Source: Thermobacillus sp. ZCTH02-B1 (lineage in GTDB: Bacteria > Bacillota > Bacilli > Paenibacillales > Paenibacillaceae). From it: DNA of 64,000 nt. The DNA is taken from NCBI RefSeq assembly GCF_002159085.1, contig NZ_LZRU01000010.1, positions 1-64,000 on the forward strand. The letters run 5' to 3'. Shown here piece by piece: positions 27,548-36,586 of the stretch (position 1 is its first letter; the number at the start of each line of letters is the position of its first letter). A program made the position numbers and the translations under genes. Under the pieces are notes generated by a model that searched no databases, was not told the DNA's origin, and worked only from the letters and a program-made list of their open reading frames with translations.

Positions 27548-28765
27548 ATGATCCGAACCGCCGCGACCGGCGCCGCCCTGCTCGCGCTCGCCCTCTTGAT
27601 CGTGCGCTTCCCCGGCGAGGCGCTCCAGGCCGCGCTGCGGGGACTCGCCATCTGGTGGAACATCGTCTTCCCCGGGCTCCTGCCTTTCCTCGCGCTGTCG
27701 GAGCTATTGCTCGCGCTCGGCGTCGTCCACGCGGCCGGCGTGCTGCTCGAACCGGTCATGCGCCGCCTGTTCCGGCTGCCGGGCAGCGCGGGCTGGGCCG
27801 CCGCGCTCGGCTGGTCGAGCGGCTTTCCCGCCGGCGCCGGCGCGGCCGCGCGGCTGCACCGGGAAGGCGCGCTGACCGACCGCGAATGCCAGCGCCTGCT
27901 GGCGCTGTCCCACATGCCCAATCCGATGCTGATGCTGATCGTCGTCGGGGCGGGCTTCCTCGGCCGCCCCGAATTCGGCGCCGCGATTGCCGCCTCCGTC
28001 TGGTTGTCCGCCCTCGCCGCGGGCTGGCTGCTCGCGCGGCTCGACCCGGCGGCGAGCCCGGCTTCCGCCTTCCGCGCGCCGGGCGGCTTGCGGAGCCTGC
28101 TCGGGCGGGCCGCCGCCGCGATGCGCGAAGCGCGCCGCCGGGACGGACGCGGCTTCGGCCAGGCGATGGGCGAGTCGGTCGCGCAATGCGTCCAACAGCT
28201 CATGACCGTCGGCGGGCTCGTCATCTTCGGCTCCGTGCTGATCCGCCTGCTGGAGCGGGTGCTGCCGGAACTCCTGGAATTCGCCGCGTTCCCGGGCATT
28301 TACGAGGCGCATCTCGGGGCGTTCGCGGCGGCCGGGATGATCGAGCGGTTCGGCGCGCCGGCCGGAGCCGCGCTGATCGCCGCCGTCCTCAGTTGGACCG
28401 GCATCACCGGCCTGCTCGCGTCCCACGGCATCGCCGCGGCGGCCGGCGTCCGTTTCCTGCACCTCGCCGCGGCGAAGCTGCTGCACGCGGCGCTCGCCTT
28501 CCTGACCGCCGCGCTGGCTTGGAAGCCGCTCGTCCGGCTGGCCGGACTTGCCGGCGGTTCGCTCGCCGCGCTCGGCCTGCCGGCCGGGCCCGGCGCCGGC
28601 GATGCGGTCGAGGTCTACCGCGGACTGGCCGAACCCGCCGGCGCGGCGGCCGGCCGGCTGGATCCGCTCTGGAAGGCGGCGCCCTTCTGTGCGTTCCTCC
28701 TCGCGCTCTTCCTGCTCCTGATGCTGGCCGCGTCCCTGGCGCAGGCGCGGCGGCCGGGCCGATGA
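27548..28765 (+). CDS. ylbJ: Sporulation integral membrane protein YlbJ
   Basis: YlbJ is a mother-cell membrane protein needed for normal spore formation in B. subtilis. The 405-residue protein is highly hydrophobic, with about eight membrane segments and nucleoside-recognition (Gate) type regions (IVFPGLLPFLALSELLLALG; WSSGFPAGAGAAARLHREG; LSHMPNPMLMLIVVG). The start ATG is preceded by GAAGGAGGT at 8 bp. It is divergent from ylbL and preceded by a sigmaE-like promoter. Confidence 0.95.
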   Translation: MIRTAATGAALLALALLIVRFPGEALQAALRGLAIWWNIVFPGLLPFLALSELLLALGVVHAAGVLLEPVMRRLFRLPGSAGWAAALGWSSGFPAGAGAAARLHREGALTDRECQRLLALSHMPNPMLMLIVVGAGFLGRPEFGAAIAASVWLSALAAGWLLARLDPAASPASAFRAPGGLRSLLGRAAAAMREARRRDGRGFGQAMGESVAQCVQQLMTVGGLVIFGSVLIRLLERVLPELLEFAAFPGIYEAHLGAFAAAGMIERFGAPAGAALIAAVLSWTGITGLLASHGIAAAAGVRFLHLAAAKLLHAALAFLTAALAWKPLVRLAGLAGGSLAALGLPAGPGAGDAVEVYRGLAEPAGAAAGRLDPLWKAAPFCAFLLALFLLLMLAASLAQARRPGR

Positions 28766-28899
28766 CGCCTCACGCCCGTCAAAGGCCTCGCGCCCGTCGA
28801 AGCCGGCAAGGCCGCCGCGCACACCGCGGCCCCGCCGTCCGGGGCCGCTCCATGCCCCGGATGCTCCCGCTGCGCGCATCCAATCCCCCGCCGGCGCAA

Positions 28900-28931
28900 G
28901 GAAGGCCAGACCGCCCGAGGCCTGGCCTTCC
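28900..28931. terminator. Bidirectional terminator between ylbJ and coaD
   Basis: A perfect 10-bp stem (GGAAGGCCAG / CTGGCCTTCC) with a 12-base loop lies 11 bp after the coaD stop codon and about 135 bp after ylbJ. It serves the two convergent genes. Confidence 0.6.
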
Positions 28932-28941
28932 CGTCCGGGCG

Positions 28942-30043
<1,102 letters not shown>

Positions 30044-30080
30044 GTTCCACGGCCTCCCGTTGCGTACGCAATCTGTCCTA

Positions 30081-30108
30081 ATCGTACCACAATTTCACTT
30101 CCGCGCAA
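30081..30108 (-). promoter_or_regulatory. Promoter for rsmD-coaD
   Basis: On the minus strand TTGCGC (30103-30108) and TACGAT (30081-30086) are spaced by 16 bp, with an extended TGG before the -10. The pair lies about 40 bp before the rsmD start. Confidence 0.55.
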
Positions 30109-30174
30109 GGCAGCGGCAGGCGGCGATCCTCCGGGCCGGGTGAAAAAATTTTTATCCCGGTATGTATATTTTGC

Positions 30175-30316
30175 TCCGCACGGGACATCCTGTAGACAGC
30201 GGCGTCGGGAGACGTCGCGAAAACCGCGGAGAAGACTTACGTTTCCCCATAAGCTCTTCGTCCGGTTTCTCCTCTCCCATGCTTGGGGGCTCCCGCGAGG
30301 GGGCCCCGACTTTTTT
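30175..30316 (+). ncRNA. Candidate structured small RNA ending in a terminator
   Basis: No gene is transcribed rightward here, yet the stretch ends in a strong rightward terminator (30286-30316). Before it the sequence can form a 7-bp hairpin (CGGCGTC / GACGTCG) and a longer arm closing GGAGAAGAC with GTCCGGTTTCTCC that encloses a small CTTA/TAAG hairpin. An AT-rich stretch with TATATT (30165-30170) lies just upstream and could be a -10, but no good -35 is visible. It does not resemble tmRNA, RNase P, SRP RNA or the common riboswitches that I know. Confidence 0.4.
30286..30316 (+). terminator. Strong rightward terminator
   Basis: GGGGCTCCC pairs with GGGGGCCCC (one T-G pair) around a GCGA tetraloop and is followed by GACTTTTTT. 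There is no rightward CDS upstream of it within more than 1.5 kb. Confidence 0.85.
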
Positions 30317-30330
30317 CTTGCAAATGCCGA

Positions 30331-30358
30331 AACCCCGCGGCCTTGACGCCGCGGGGTT
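30331..30358 (-). terminator. Hairpin after the small acidic-protein gene
   Basis: AACCCCGCGG pairs with CCGCGGGGTT across an 8-base loop, about 30 bp after the stop codon of the leftward CDS at 30387-30605. On the minus strand a short T-run (GGGGTTTCGG) ends the stem. Confidence 0.6.
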
Positions 30359-30386
30359 CGTTCAAGACGGACCGTTGCATCGACGG

Positions 30387-30605
30387 TCAAACGCTTTCTT
30401 CTTCGGATCCGGCACCGGACCGCTCGGCGTCTGCATCGCCTTCGGACGCCTCTTCCCCATCCTCAGCCTCCCCGTCCGGTTCCTCCGCCGCCGCCTGCTC
30501 GGCAGCGGCCTGTTCGGCTTCCGCTGCGGCTTGTCCGGCTTCCGCAGCCTCCCGCTCCGCGCCTTCGAGCTCCAGCCCATCCTGTTCCAGATCCCGTTCG
30601 CCCAT
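30387..30605 (-). CDS. Small acidic Ala/Glu-rich protein, function unknown
   Basis: The 72-residue protein starts MGERDLEQDGLELEG and is almost entirely Ala, Glu, Gly, Asp and Gln, with repeated AAAE/EQAAAEQAAAEE tracts that would form a charged helix. It has no membrane segment or cysteine. It is supported by a very good ribosome-binding site (GGAGGGA, 5 bp before ATG at 30605) and a hairpin after the stop codon. The composition gives no family clue; a spurious frame in GC-rich DNA cannot be fully excluded. Confidence 0.5.
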   Translation of the reverse strand: MGERDLEQDGLELEGAEREAAEAGQAAAEAEQAAAEQAAAEEPDGEAEDGEEASEGDADAERSGAGSEEESV

Positions 30606-30798
30606 CGCGATCCCTCCATCCCACATCCGTCCATTTCCTGCGCTTCCATTAGAAATGGACGACCCTGCGGATGCTGTCGCCCCGTGGAATCGAAGGTGAC
30701 GGATGGATCACAAATGCGTTACACATTGTTACAAAAGAACCACAAGGATACGATTCGTCTCCGGGATCCGCTCCGGGAAGCGCGACCGGCTCGTCCGA

Positions 30799-30827
30799 TT
30801 GCAACCGGCCATCGCATCCGTTATGCT
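30799..30827 (+). promoter_or_regulatory. Promoter for the DUF2905 gene
   Basis: TTGCAA (30799-30804) and TATGCT (30822-30827) are spaced by 17 bp, about 40 bp before the GTG start. Confidence 0.55.
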
Positions 30828-30867
30828 GTTGGCAGAAGGAACTATCCGCGTCGGGAGGGAATGCAGC

Positions 30868-31089
30868 GTGCCGAACATGCCCAAACTGCTGATGGCCGCC
30901 GGCGCCGTCCTGTTCCTCGTCGGGCTCGTCTGGATGCTCGTCGGCAAATCGATTCCGCTCGGCCGGCTCCCCGGCGACATCGCGATCGAGAAGGAGAACT
31001 TCCGGTTTTATTTCCCGATCGTTACCTGCATCGTCATCAGCATCGTGCTGTCGGCCGTCCTGTATCTCGTGCGGCTGTTCATGAAATGA
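30868..31089 (+). CDS. DUF2905 small membrane protein
   Basis: The 73-residue protein has two membrane segments (about 5-25 and 47-70) around the family signature GKSIPLGRLPGDIAIEKENF. DUF2905 is widespread in bacteria and has no known function. The GTG start at 30868 has GGGAGGGA with 7-bp spacing. It is convergent with the TatD-like gene. Confidence 0.9.
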   Translation: MPNMPKLLMAAGAVLFLVGLVWMLVGKSIPLGRLPGDIAIEKENFRFYFPIVTCIVISIVLSAVLYLVRLFMK

Positions 31090-31126
31090 AATGACCATGA
31101 CGAAGGCCGGGGCCCCGCCGGGACGT

Positions 31127-31942
31127 TCAGAAGCCATAGAACCGCTTCGTCGTCTCCAGCATCACCCCGGCCGTCTCGTTGACGCCGAGCCCTTTCAGCT
31201 CCGCGACGGCGCGTATGACGTCCCGCACGAGCGCGGGGGTCGTCGCCCGTCCGGCGTAGGGCCCTTCGTATTGCCACGGTCCGTCGGTCTCCGCCATGAG
31301 CAGTTCGAGCGGATACGCGCGCACCAGCTCCCGGATCTCCGGCTCGTACACGACGTCCGGCGTCACGGACACGTGCCATCCGCGCGCGATCATCCGGCGA
31401 ACCGCCGATTCCGGCCCCTTGAACCAGTGGAAATGCGCCCGTCTCACGCCGTGCCGCTCGAGTGCGTCGCACGCCTTCTCCGCGTCTTCGTACACGGCGT
31501 GGAGCACGATCGGCCGGTCCAGCTCCGCCGCGAGCGCCGCGAACCGGTCCAGGAGCTGAAGATGCGGCCCCTCGTCGAACGGGCGCCCGGCCTTCTCCGC
31601 TTCGGTCCGCGTGTAATAGGGAAGCCCGACCTCGCCGATCGCAAACCGCTCTCCCGCCTCGTGCCGCTTCCGGATCCACGCGAACAGCTCCGCCTCCTCC
31701 TCCGGCCCGGGCACCGGAATTTCCGGATGGTGGCCGTAGGCCGGCATGAAGCGCCCGGCGTGCCGGAGCGCCAGATCACGGTTCACGCGGCTCGATTCAA
31801 GGTTCACCGACACGCCCACGACCGCCTCGCAGCCTTCCGCGTACGCTTCGGCCAGCAGCCGCTCCCGCTCCTCCGGCGCGTATTTGTCCACGTGGATGTG
31901 GGCGTCGATCCAACCGAACCGCGCCGATTGTTCCGCCGTCAT
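31127..31942 (-). CDS. TatD family metal-dependent hydrolase
   Basis: The 271-residue protein has the amidohydrolase-barrel metal ligands: WIDAHIHVDKY (residues 11-19), FAIGEVGLPYY (Glu), LHAVYEDAEKA (His), AHFHWFKG (His), and LMAETDGPW (Asp). TatD proteins act as deoxyribonucleases or on unknown substrates. AAGGAGGCGGGAGC precedes the ATG at 31942. It lies downstream of the thiamine-type ABC operon on the same strand with a 209-bp gap; whether it belongs to that operon is unclear. Confidence 0.88.
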   Translation of the reverse strand: MTAEQSARFGWIDAHIHVDKYAPEERERLLAEAYAEGCEAVVGVSVNLESSRVNRDLALRHAGRFMPAYGHHPEIPVPGPEEEAELFAWIRKRHEAGERFAIGEVGLPYYTRTEAEKAGRPFDEGPHLQLLDRFAALAAELDRPIVLHAVYEDAEKACDALERHGVRRAHFHWFKGPESAVRRMIARGWHVSVTPDVVYEPEIRELVRAYPLELLMAETDGPWQYEGPYAGRATTPALVRDVIRAVAELKGLGVNETAGVMLETTKRFYGF

Positions 31943-32151
31943 GCTCCCGCCTCCTTCCGTCCGGGAAAAGGAACCCGCCTTACCGATACGCGCTCCGTTC
32001 CATGCGTTCCCGCTCCGCCGTCCTCGTCCGATGCGCGGAAGCGGCGGCCGGGCGCGGCGGCAACCCGCCCGCATTCCCGCATCCCGCGCATGCGGCCCGC
32101 TCCGGCATCCGCGGCCGGCGATCGGAGACCGCGTGCAAGCCGCGGCCGCTG

Positions 32152-32922
32152 CTATCCGCTTGCCGTCCCGGCCGCCTCGGCCGGTTTCAGCAGCTCGTGG
32201 ATCGCCTCCCGGAGCTCGGCGAACGCCGGCACCTTCCACAGCTTCGGGTCGCGCGGCCGCCCGAACGGCACCGTGAATTCGCGCAGCACGGACGCCGGGC
32301 GCGCCGACAGGACGACGATCCGGTCGGACAGGAGCAGCGCCTCCTCGATGCTGTGCGTCACGAGCAGCACCGCGCGCCGGTTCTCCTCCCAGATCGACAG
32401 CAGCCACTCCTGCATGTGCTGCCGCGTCAGCGCGTCGAGCGCGCCGAACGGCTCGTCGAGACACATCAGCTTCCGCGGGCTGAGCAGCGCGCGGATGAAC
32501 GAGACGCGCTGCTGCATGCCGCCGGACAGCATGTGCGGCCAGGCGTTCGCATATTCCGCTAGGCCGACGCGTCCCAGCCAATCCCGGGCGAGCCGGCGCG
32601 CCTCCGCGCGCGGCACGCCGGCGATGCCGAGCGCAAGCTCGATGTTGCCGGCAACCGTCCGCCACGGCAGGAGCGAGGGCTGCTGCGGCATGTACGCGAT
32701 CAGCCCGCGCCTGCCGTTCGCGGGCCGCCCTTCGATGTATATCTCTCCGCGCTCCGCTTGTTCCAGCCCGCCGATCACCTTGAGCAGCGTGCTCTTGCCG
32801 CACCCCGACGGCCCGATCAGCGAGACGAACTCGCCGTCTTCGACCCTGAGCGTCACGCCGCCCAGCACCGGCCTGTCCCCGTAGCGCATCGCGACATCCC
32901 GCACCTCAAGCGCCGGAGCCAT
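32152..32922 (-). CDS. thiZ: ABC transporter ATPase, ThiZ-like (thiamine precursor uptake)
   Basis: The 256-residue ATPase has Walker A GPSGCGKSTLLK (about 37-48), Q-loop MPQQPSLLPW, signature LSGGMQQRVSFIRAL, Walker B LMCLDEPFGALD and H-loop THSIEEAL. The TauB/SsuB-like subfamily serves sulfonate, taurine and pyrimidine uptake. The TPP riboswitch upstream identifies the likely cargo as the thiamine precursor hydroxymethylpyrimidine or a related compound. It overlaps the permease gene by 17 bp. Confidence 0.9.
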   Translation of the reverse strand: MAPALEVRDVAMRYGDRPVLGGVTLRVEDGEFVSLIGPSGCGKSTLLKVIGGLEQAERGEIYIEGRPANGRRGLIAYMPQQPSLLPWRTVAGNIELALGIAGVPRAEARRLARDWLGRVGLAEYANAWPHMLSGGMQQRVSFIRALLSPRKLMCLDEPFGALDALTRQHMQEWLLSIWEENRRAVLLVTHSIEEALLLSDRIVVLSARPASVLREFTVPFGRPRDPKLWKVPAFAELREAIHELLKPAEAAGTASG

Positions 32923-33697
32923 CGCCGCCCCTCCTCTCCGTCTTCGGCCGCCAGCGGACGACGAGCCGCTCGGCGAGCCCGGCCAGGCCGTACATCAGCA
33001 TGCTGAACGCGATGATGATGATCGTGCCGGCGAACACGCGCGCCGTCTCGAATCCGCTGTAGGACAGCTTGATGTAATATCCGAGCCCGCTGCCCCCGCC
33101 GAACCATTCCGCCGCGACCGTCGTCGTCACGCTGTACGCGGCCGCGATGCGGAAACCCGAGAACAGATACGGCACCGCGTTCGGCAGCTCCAGCTTCGTG
33201 AAGATCGTCCGGCGGTCCGCGCCGATCATCGCGAGATAGCCGCGCAGCGCCGGATCGCACTCGCGCAGGCCGGTCAGCATCGCCACCGTCACGGGAAAGA
33301 AACAGACGAGCGCAATGAGGACGATTTTCGGTTCTTCGCCGAACCCGAGCCAGATGAGCAGAAGCGGCACGAGCACGATGTACGGCACGCTCTGCGACAG
33401 GACGAGCAGCGGCGCCGACGCCCGCCGGGCGCCGGGGATGAGATGAATCGCCGCCGCAAGCGCAACGCCGGCGAGGACGCCGAGCGCAAGGCCCGTCAGC
33501 GTCCGGCGGACGGTGGCCAGCGTGTGCATCTCGAGCCGCGGCCAGACGTTCGGCTGCATCGCTTCGCGCACGATCGCCGACGGGCTCGGCAGGATGTAGG
33601 GGTCGATCGCGAACATCCGGACCGCCGCTTCCCATGCGGCCGCAATCAGCGCGATGACCGCCAGCGGCAGCCATCCCGAAAGCCTCTTATTTCCCAT
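32906..33697 (-). CDS. thiX: ABC transporter permease, ThiX-like
   Basis: The 263-residue permease has six membrane segments and the EAA-type loop (GADRRTIFTKLELPNAVPYLFSG, about 160-182). It is of the SsuC/TauC family, in which substrate proteins related to ThiY are common. Its end overlaps thiZ by 17 bp and its start overlaps the DUF77 gene by 11 bp, so it is part of a tightly coupled operon. Confidence 0.9.
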   Translation of the reverse strand: MGNKRLSGWLPLAVIALIAAAWEAAVRMFAIDPYILPSPSAIVREAMQPNVWPRLEMHTLATVRRTLTGLALGVLAGVALAAAIHLIPGARRASAPLLVLSQSVPYIVLVPLLLIWLGFGEEPKIVLIALVCFFPVTVAMLTGLRECDPALRGYLAMIGADRRTIFTKLELPNAVPYLFSGFRIAAAYSVTTTVAAEWFGGGSGLGYYIKLSYSGFETARVFAGTIIIIAFSMLMYGLAGLAERLVVRWRPKTERRGGDGSGA

Positions 33698-33989
33698 CGG
33701 GATACTTCTCCAGCAGGCGCGCCATCGAGGCGCCCTCGGCCGGATTGTAGTAAATCTTCACCTGCGAGATGACGGACGGGCACCCCGCTTGGATCATCGC
33801 CTCGTTCATTTCCTTCACGAGCGCAAGCAGCCGCGCCAGATCGCCCTCGATCGTCGTCTCGAGCGGCCCGACCCGGTAGGGAAGCCCCGAGGCTTTGATG
33901 ATCCCGATGGCCCGGTCCACGTAGGGGTTCACGCTCTCCCCGCCGGGAGTGCGCGGCAGGATCTGGATGCTGAGCAGCGCGTCGGCCAC
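33687..33989 (-). CDS. Thiamine-binding DUF77 (MTH1187/YqgV-like) protein
   Basis: The 100-residue protein (VADALLSIQILPRTPGG ... VISQVKIYYNP) is of the small ferredoxin-fold DUF77 family, whose members bind thiamine. The GTG at 33989 gives the family length; the open frame extends 16 codons further up without similarity. It lies between the ThiY-like and ThiX-like genes, under the same TPP riboswitch, so it likely binds or delivers thiamine or its pyrimidine inside the cell. Confidence 0.85.
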   Translation of the reverse strand: MADALLSIQILPRTPGGESVNPYVDRAIGIIKASGLPYRVGPLETTIEGDLARLLALVKEMNEAMIQAGCPSVISQVKIYYNPAEGASMARLLEKYPDGK

Positions 33990-34047
33990 GCCGGATTCCC
34001 CGCTTTCCTTCCGAAAATTATTGGTTCGAATCGGCACGAGCGCCGGC

Positions 34048-35133
34048 TTACTCCGGCAGGAACTCGTTCGTGAACGCCGTTTCCGGATCGAACTCGCCTT
34101 CCATCACGCCGTGCTCGGCCATCCAATCGGCGTAATTCTTCCACACTTCCAGCTTCTGCTCGCCCCAGCGCGGCGCGTCGTCCTGATACTTCGCGCTGAG
34201 CCACTTCTGGCTCGCCCGGACGAGGTCCGCGTTCAGGTCGGGCTCGGCCGCGATCAGCACCCCGGCCGCTTCTTCCGGATGTTCGATCGCGAACTTGTAC
34301 CCGGCGGCCGCGCCGGCGACGAACGCCTTCACGAGCTCCGGCCGTTCCCGGATCAGCTTCTCGCTCGTTGCGAGCACCGGCGTGTAGTAGTCAAGCTTCT
34401 CGCTGTAGTCGGTCAGCCAGATCATGTTCAGCTCCTCGCCGCGCAGCTCCGCCTCGATGCCGGTCCAGCCGTAGAAAATCCAGAAGAAATCGATGTCCCG
34501 CTTGACCGCCGTGAAGAAATCGGTGTCGCCGACGTTCACGAACTCGACCTTGCCCACGTCGCCGCCCACTTCCTGCATGAGCGAGTCGATGACCGCTTCC
34601 TCGACCGGCGAGCCCCAGCCGCCGTACCGCTTGCCTTCGAAATCCTTCGGCGTCCGGATGTTCTTGTCGACCGGCGAAGCGAAACCGGACGTGTTGTGCT
34701 GGATGACGGCCGCGATCGACACGATCGGCACGCCGTTCGTCCGCGCGAGGGTGACCGCTTCCTGGTAGCTGACGCCGAACTCGGCATCGCCGGAGGCGAC
34801 CATCTGCTCGGCGCCCGCTTCGCCGGGCTGGACGATCTCGACCTCAAGCCCCTGCTCGGCGAAAAATCCCTTGTCCCGCGCGACATACAGCCCCGTGTGG
34901 TTCGTGTTCGGCGACCAGTCGAGCACGACCCGCACCTTCTCCAAGGGCTTGTCCGCTCCGTCCGCGGAACCGTTCCCCGTGGCGCCGGCATCGCCCGAAC
35001 CGCCCGCGCCTCCGCCGTTTGCACCCGTGCCGCCGCTTTTGCCTCCGCCGCCGCATCCGGCCAGCGCAAGCAACAGCGCGAGCGCCAGCAACCCCCATCT
35101 TTTTCTGAACAGCATTCTCCACTTTCTGGACAT
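34048..35133 (-). CDS. thiY: ThiY-like substrate-binding lipoprotein
   Basis: The protein starts MSRKWRMLFRKRWG, has a lipoprotein signal (LALLLALAGCGGG, lipid-linked Cys near residue 27), and a Gly/Ser-rich tether. The rest is an NMT1/THI5-like periplasmic-binding fold (VRVVLDWSPNTNHTGLYVARD, FGVSYQEAVTLAR, DFFWIFYGWTG). In this family the ligand is a thiamine pyrimidine such as N-formyl-HMP. It is the first gene after the TPP riboswitch. An in-frame start 15 codons upstream is less likely than the ATG at 35133. Confidence 0.92.
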   Translation of the reverse strand: MSRKWRMLFRKRWGLLALALLLALAGCGGGGKSGGTGANGGGAGGSGDAGATGNGSADGADKPLEKVRVVLDWSPNTNHTGLYVARDKGFFAEQGLEVEIVQPGEAGAEQMVASGDAEFGVSYQEAVTLARTNGVPIVSIAAVIQHNTSGFASPVDKNIRTPKDFEGKRYGGWGSPVEEAVIDSLMQEVGGDVGKVEFVNVGDTDFFTAVKRDIDFFWIFYGWTGIEAELRGEELNMIWLTDYSEKLDYYTPVLATSEKLIRERPELVKAFVAGAAAGYKFAIEHPEEAAGVLIAAEPDLNADLVRASQKWLSAKYQDDAPRWGEQKLEVWKNYADWMAEHGVMEGEFDPETAFTNEFLPE

Positions 35134-35172
35134 GATGGCTCTCTCCCGTCCTGCATCCGAAATTTCGACAAC

Positions 35173-35208
35173 ACGCAAAGAAGCGCCCCCTGACCGGAAG
35201 GCGCCTTC
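35173..35208 (-). terminator. Riboswitch-controlled terminator before thiY
   Basis: On the minus strand GAA(G)GCGCC pairs with GGGCGCTTC and is followed by TTTGCGTGTTG. It lies between the TPP aptamer and the thiY start, the right place for an expression platform. A second stable stem (35237-35245 with 35252-35260) lies between. Confidence 0.65.
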
Positions 35209-35275
35209 GCTTCAATGCCCATGGCGGCGCGGCGCGGCATGCGGCAAGCAAGCCGCATGCGGCGCGCTGCTTCGA

Positions 35276-35368
35276 CATTTCCCTACGCTGGCATTATCCA
35301 GATCAGGTTCAAGGGTCGGTATCGCATCCGGATACCCTCTCAGCCGGCTGACCCAGCTCCCCGGGCTT
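35276..35368 (-). promoter_or_regulatory. TPP riboswitch (THI element)
   Basis: On the minus strand the conserved blocks appear in order: GGGGAGCTGGGTC, CTGAGAGGG, GACCCTTGAACCTGATC, TGGATAATGCCAGCGTAGGGAA. These are the thiamine-pyrophosphate aptamer sequences. When TPP binds, the terminator downstream should form and stop expression of the thiYXZ-type operon. Confidence 0.95.
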
Positions 35369-35392
35369 CTATGCGGTTGTCGCTTTACGCCC

Positions 35393-35420
35393 ATTATAGC
35401 AGAAGGGCGCGATTGCGCAA
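35393..35420 (-). promoter_or_regulatory. Promoter for the thiamine-uptake operon
   Basis: On the minus strand TTGCGC (35415-35420) and a perfect TATAAT (35393-35398) are spaced by 16 bp, immediately before the TPP aptamer. Confidence 0.7.
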
Positions 35421-35500
35421 GGGCCGGCATGCCGCGGGGAGGGAAACCGGCGGTCCTTGCGCCGCATCGCCGCGCATCGTCCCCGCGCGCGGCAACGGCG

Positions 35501-36586
35501 CTACGCCCCGCCCTGCAGCTTCTCCTCCAGGATGCGACGGTTGGCCTTGAGTCCCTCGTCGTCCGGCAGCCACGCGAGCGCGGCCTCATTGTGCCGGGCG
35601 GCGTCCTCCCATCGTCCCATCCTCCCGAAGCAGACGCAGATCCGCGCATGCGGCAGCCAGGTGCGGCACGCGTGGTTCACGACGCCGAGCCAGCCCTCGG
35701 GCAGCGGCGCGTCCAGCGCCCGCTCGTACCAGTACGCGGCCGTCCGCCAGTCCCCGGCTTCCTCGAACCAGGCGCCGAGGGCGCAGCACACCTCCGCGTG
35801 GGGCGCGTCGAACCGGAACGAGCGGAGCAGCGCGTCGATCTGACCGGCCGGGTCGTTCAGACGCCGGCAGCAGTCGGCCAGCCGGAGCGAGGCCGCGACC
35901 TTGTCCTCCCGGTAGCCAACCGGCTCCGCGAGGAACGCCCGGTAGGCGTCCGCCGCCTCGGCGAAGCGTCCGACGTCCGCGAGCTCGTTCGCATAATGGA
36001 AGAGATCGCGGCCCTTGAGACCGCCGGTCTCGGCCGCGATCCGCTCGTAAATGCGCAGGTTCCGCTCCGAATGGTCCCGCACCGCGCGCAGATGCGCGAT
36101 GCCGATGTCGACCGCGATGACATGCGCGCCGGTGATGTCCAGGTATTCGTGCACACGGCCCCGCCAGCGGAAACCGCGGCCCCGCCGGACGAGGCGGCAG
36201 CGGCGGGCAGAGGCCGTCGGACGCCCCGCCTGGTCGAACGCGAGCCAGTACGGCATGAGCACGGCGTCGGCGTGGTCCGGCATCCGCGCCTTGAACGCGG
36301 CGAATTTTTCCCGCTCCGGATCGGGCAGCACGTCGTCCGCGTCGAGCCACATCAGCCAGTCGCCCGTCGCCTGGTCGAACGCGAAATTGCGCGCCGCCGC
36401 GAAATCATCCGTCCACTCGAAATCGAAAATGCGCGCGCCGTACGAAGCGGCGATCGCCTTCGTCCCGTCCGTCGAACCGGTGTCGACGATGACGATCTCG
36501 TCGACGACGGGTGCGACCGACGCCAGGCACCGGCCGAGCACCGCCTCCTCGTCGCGGACGATCATGCACAGGCTGATCATCGTCAC
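35501..36586 (-). CDS. GT2-family glycosyltransferase with TPR repeats
   Basis: The 361-residue protein has an N-terminal GT-A domain (MISLCMIVRDEEAVLGRCL, nucleotide-sugar DxD-type motif LDADD at 81-85), followed by tetratricopeptide-like helices (about 195-355, such as FAEAADAYRAF and WEDAARHNEAAL). This two-part layout is common in Paenibacillus surface-glycan genes. It overlaps the methyltransferase gene by 4 bp (ATGA). Sugar and acceptor are unknown. Confidence 0.88.
   Translation of the reverse strand: MTMISLCMIVRDEEAVLGRCLASVAPVVDEIVIVDTGSTDGTKAIAASYGARIFDFEWTDDFAAARNFAFDQATGDWLMWLDADDVLPDPEREKFAAFKARMPDHADAVLMPYWLAFDQAGRPTASARRCRLVRRGRGFRWRGRVHEYLDITGAHVIAVDIGIAHLRAVRDHSERNLRIYERIAAETGGLKGRDLFHYANELADVGRFAEAADAYRAFLAEPVGYREDKVAASLRLADCCRRLNDPAGQIDALLRSFRFDAPHAEVCCALGAWFEEAGDWRTAAYWYERALDAPLPEGWLGVVNHACRTWLPHARICVCFGRMGRWEDAARHNEAALAWLPDDEGLKANRRILEEKLQGGA

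Noticed and set aside
30175..30316. Known RNA such as SRP RNA, RNase P RNA, tmRNA or 6S RNA
   Set aside because: The conserved core sequences of these RNAs were not found on either strand.
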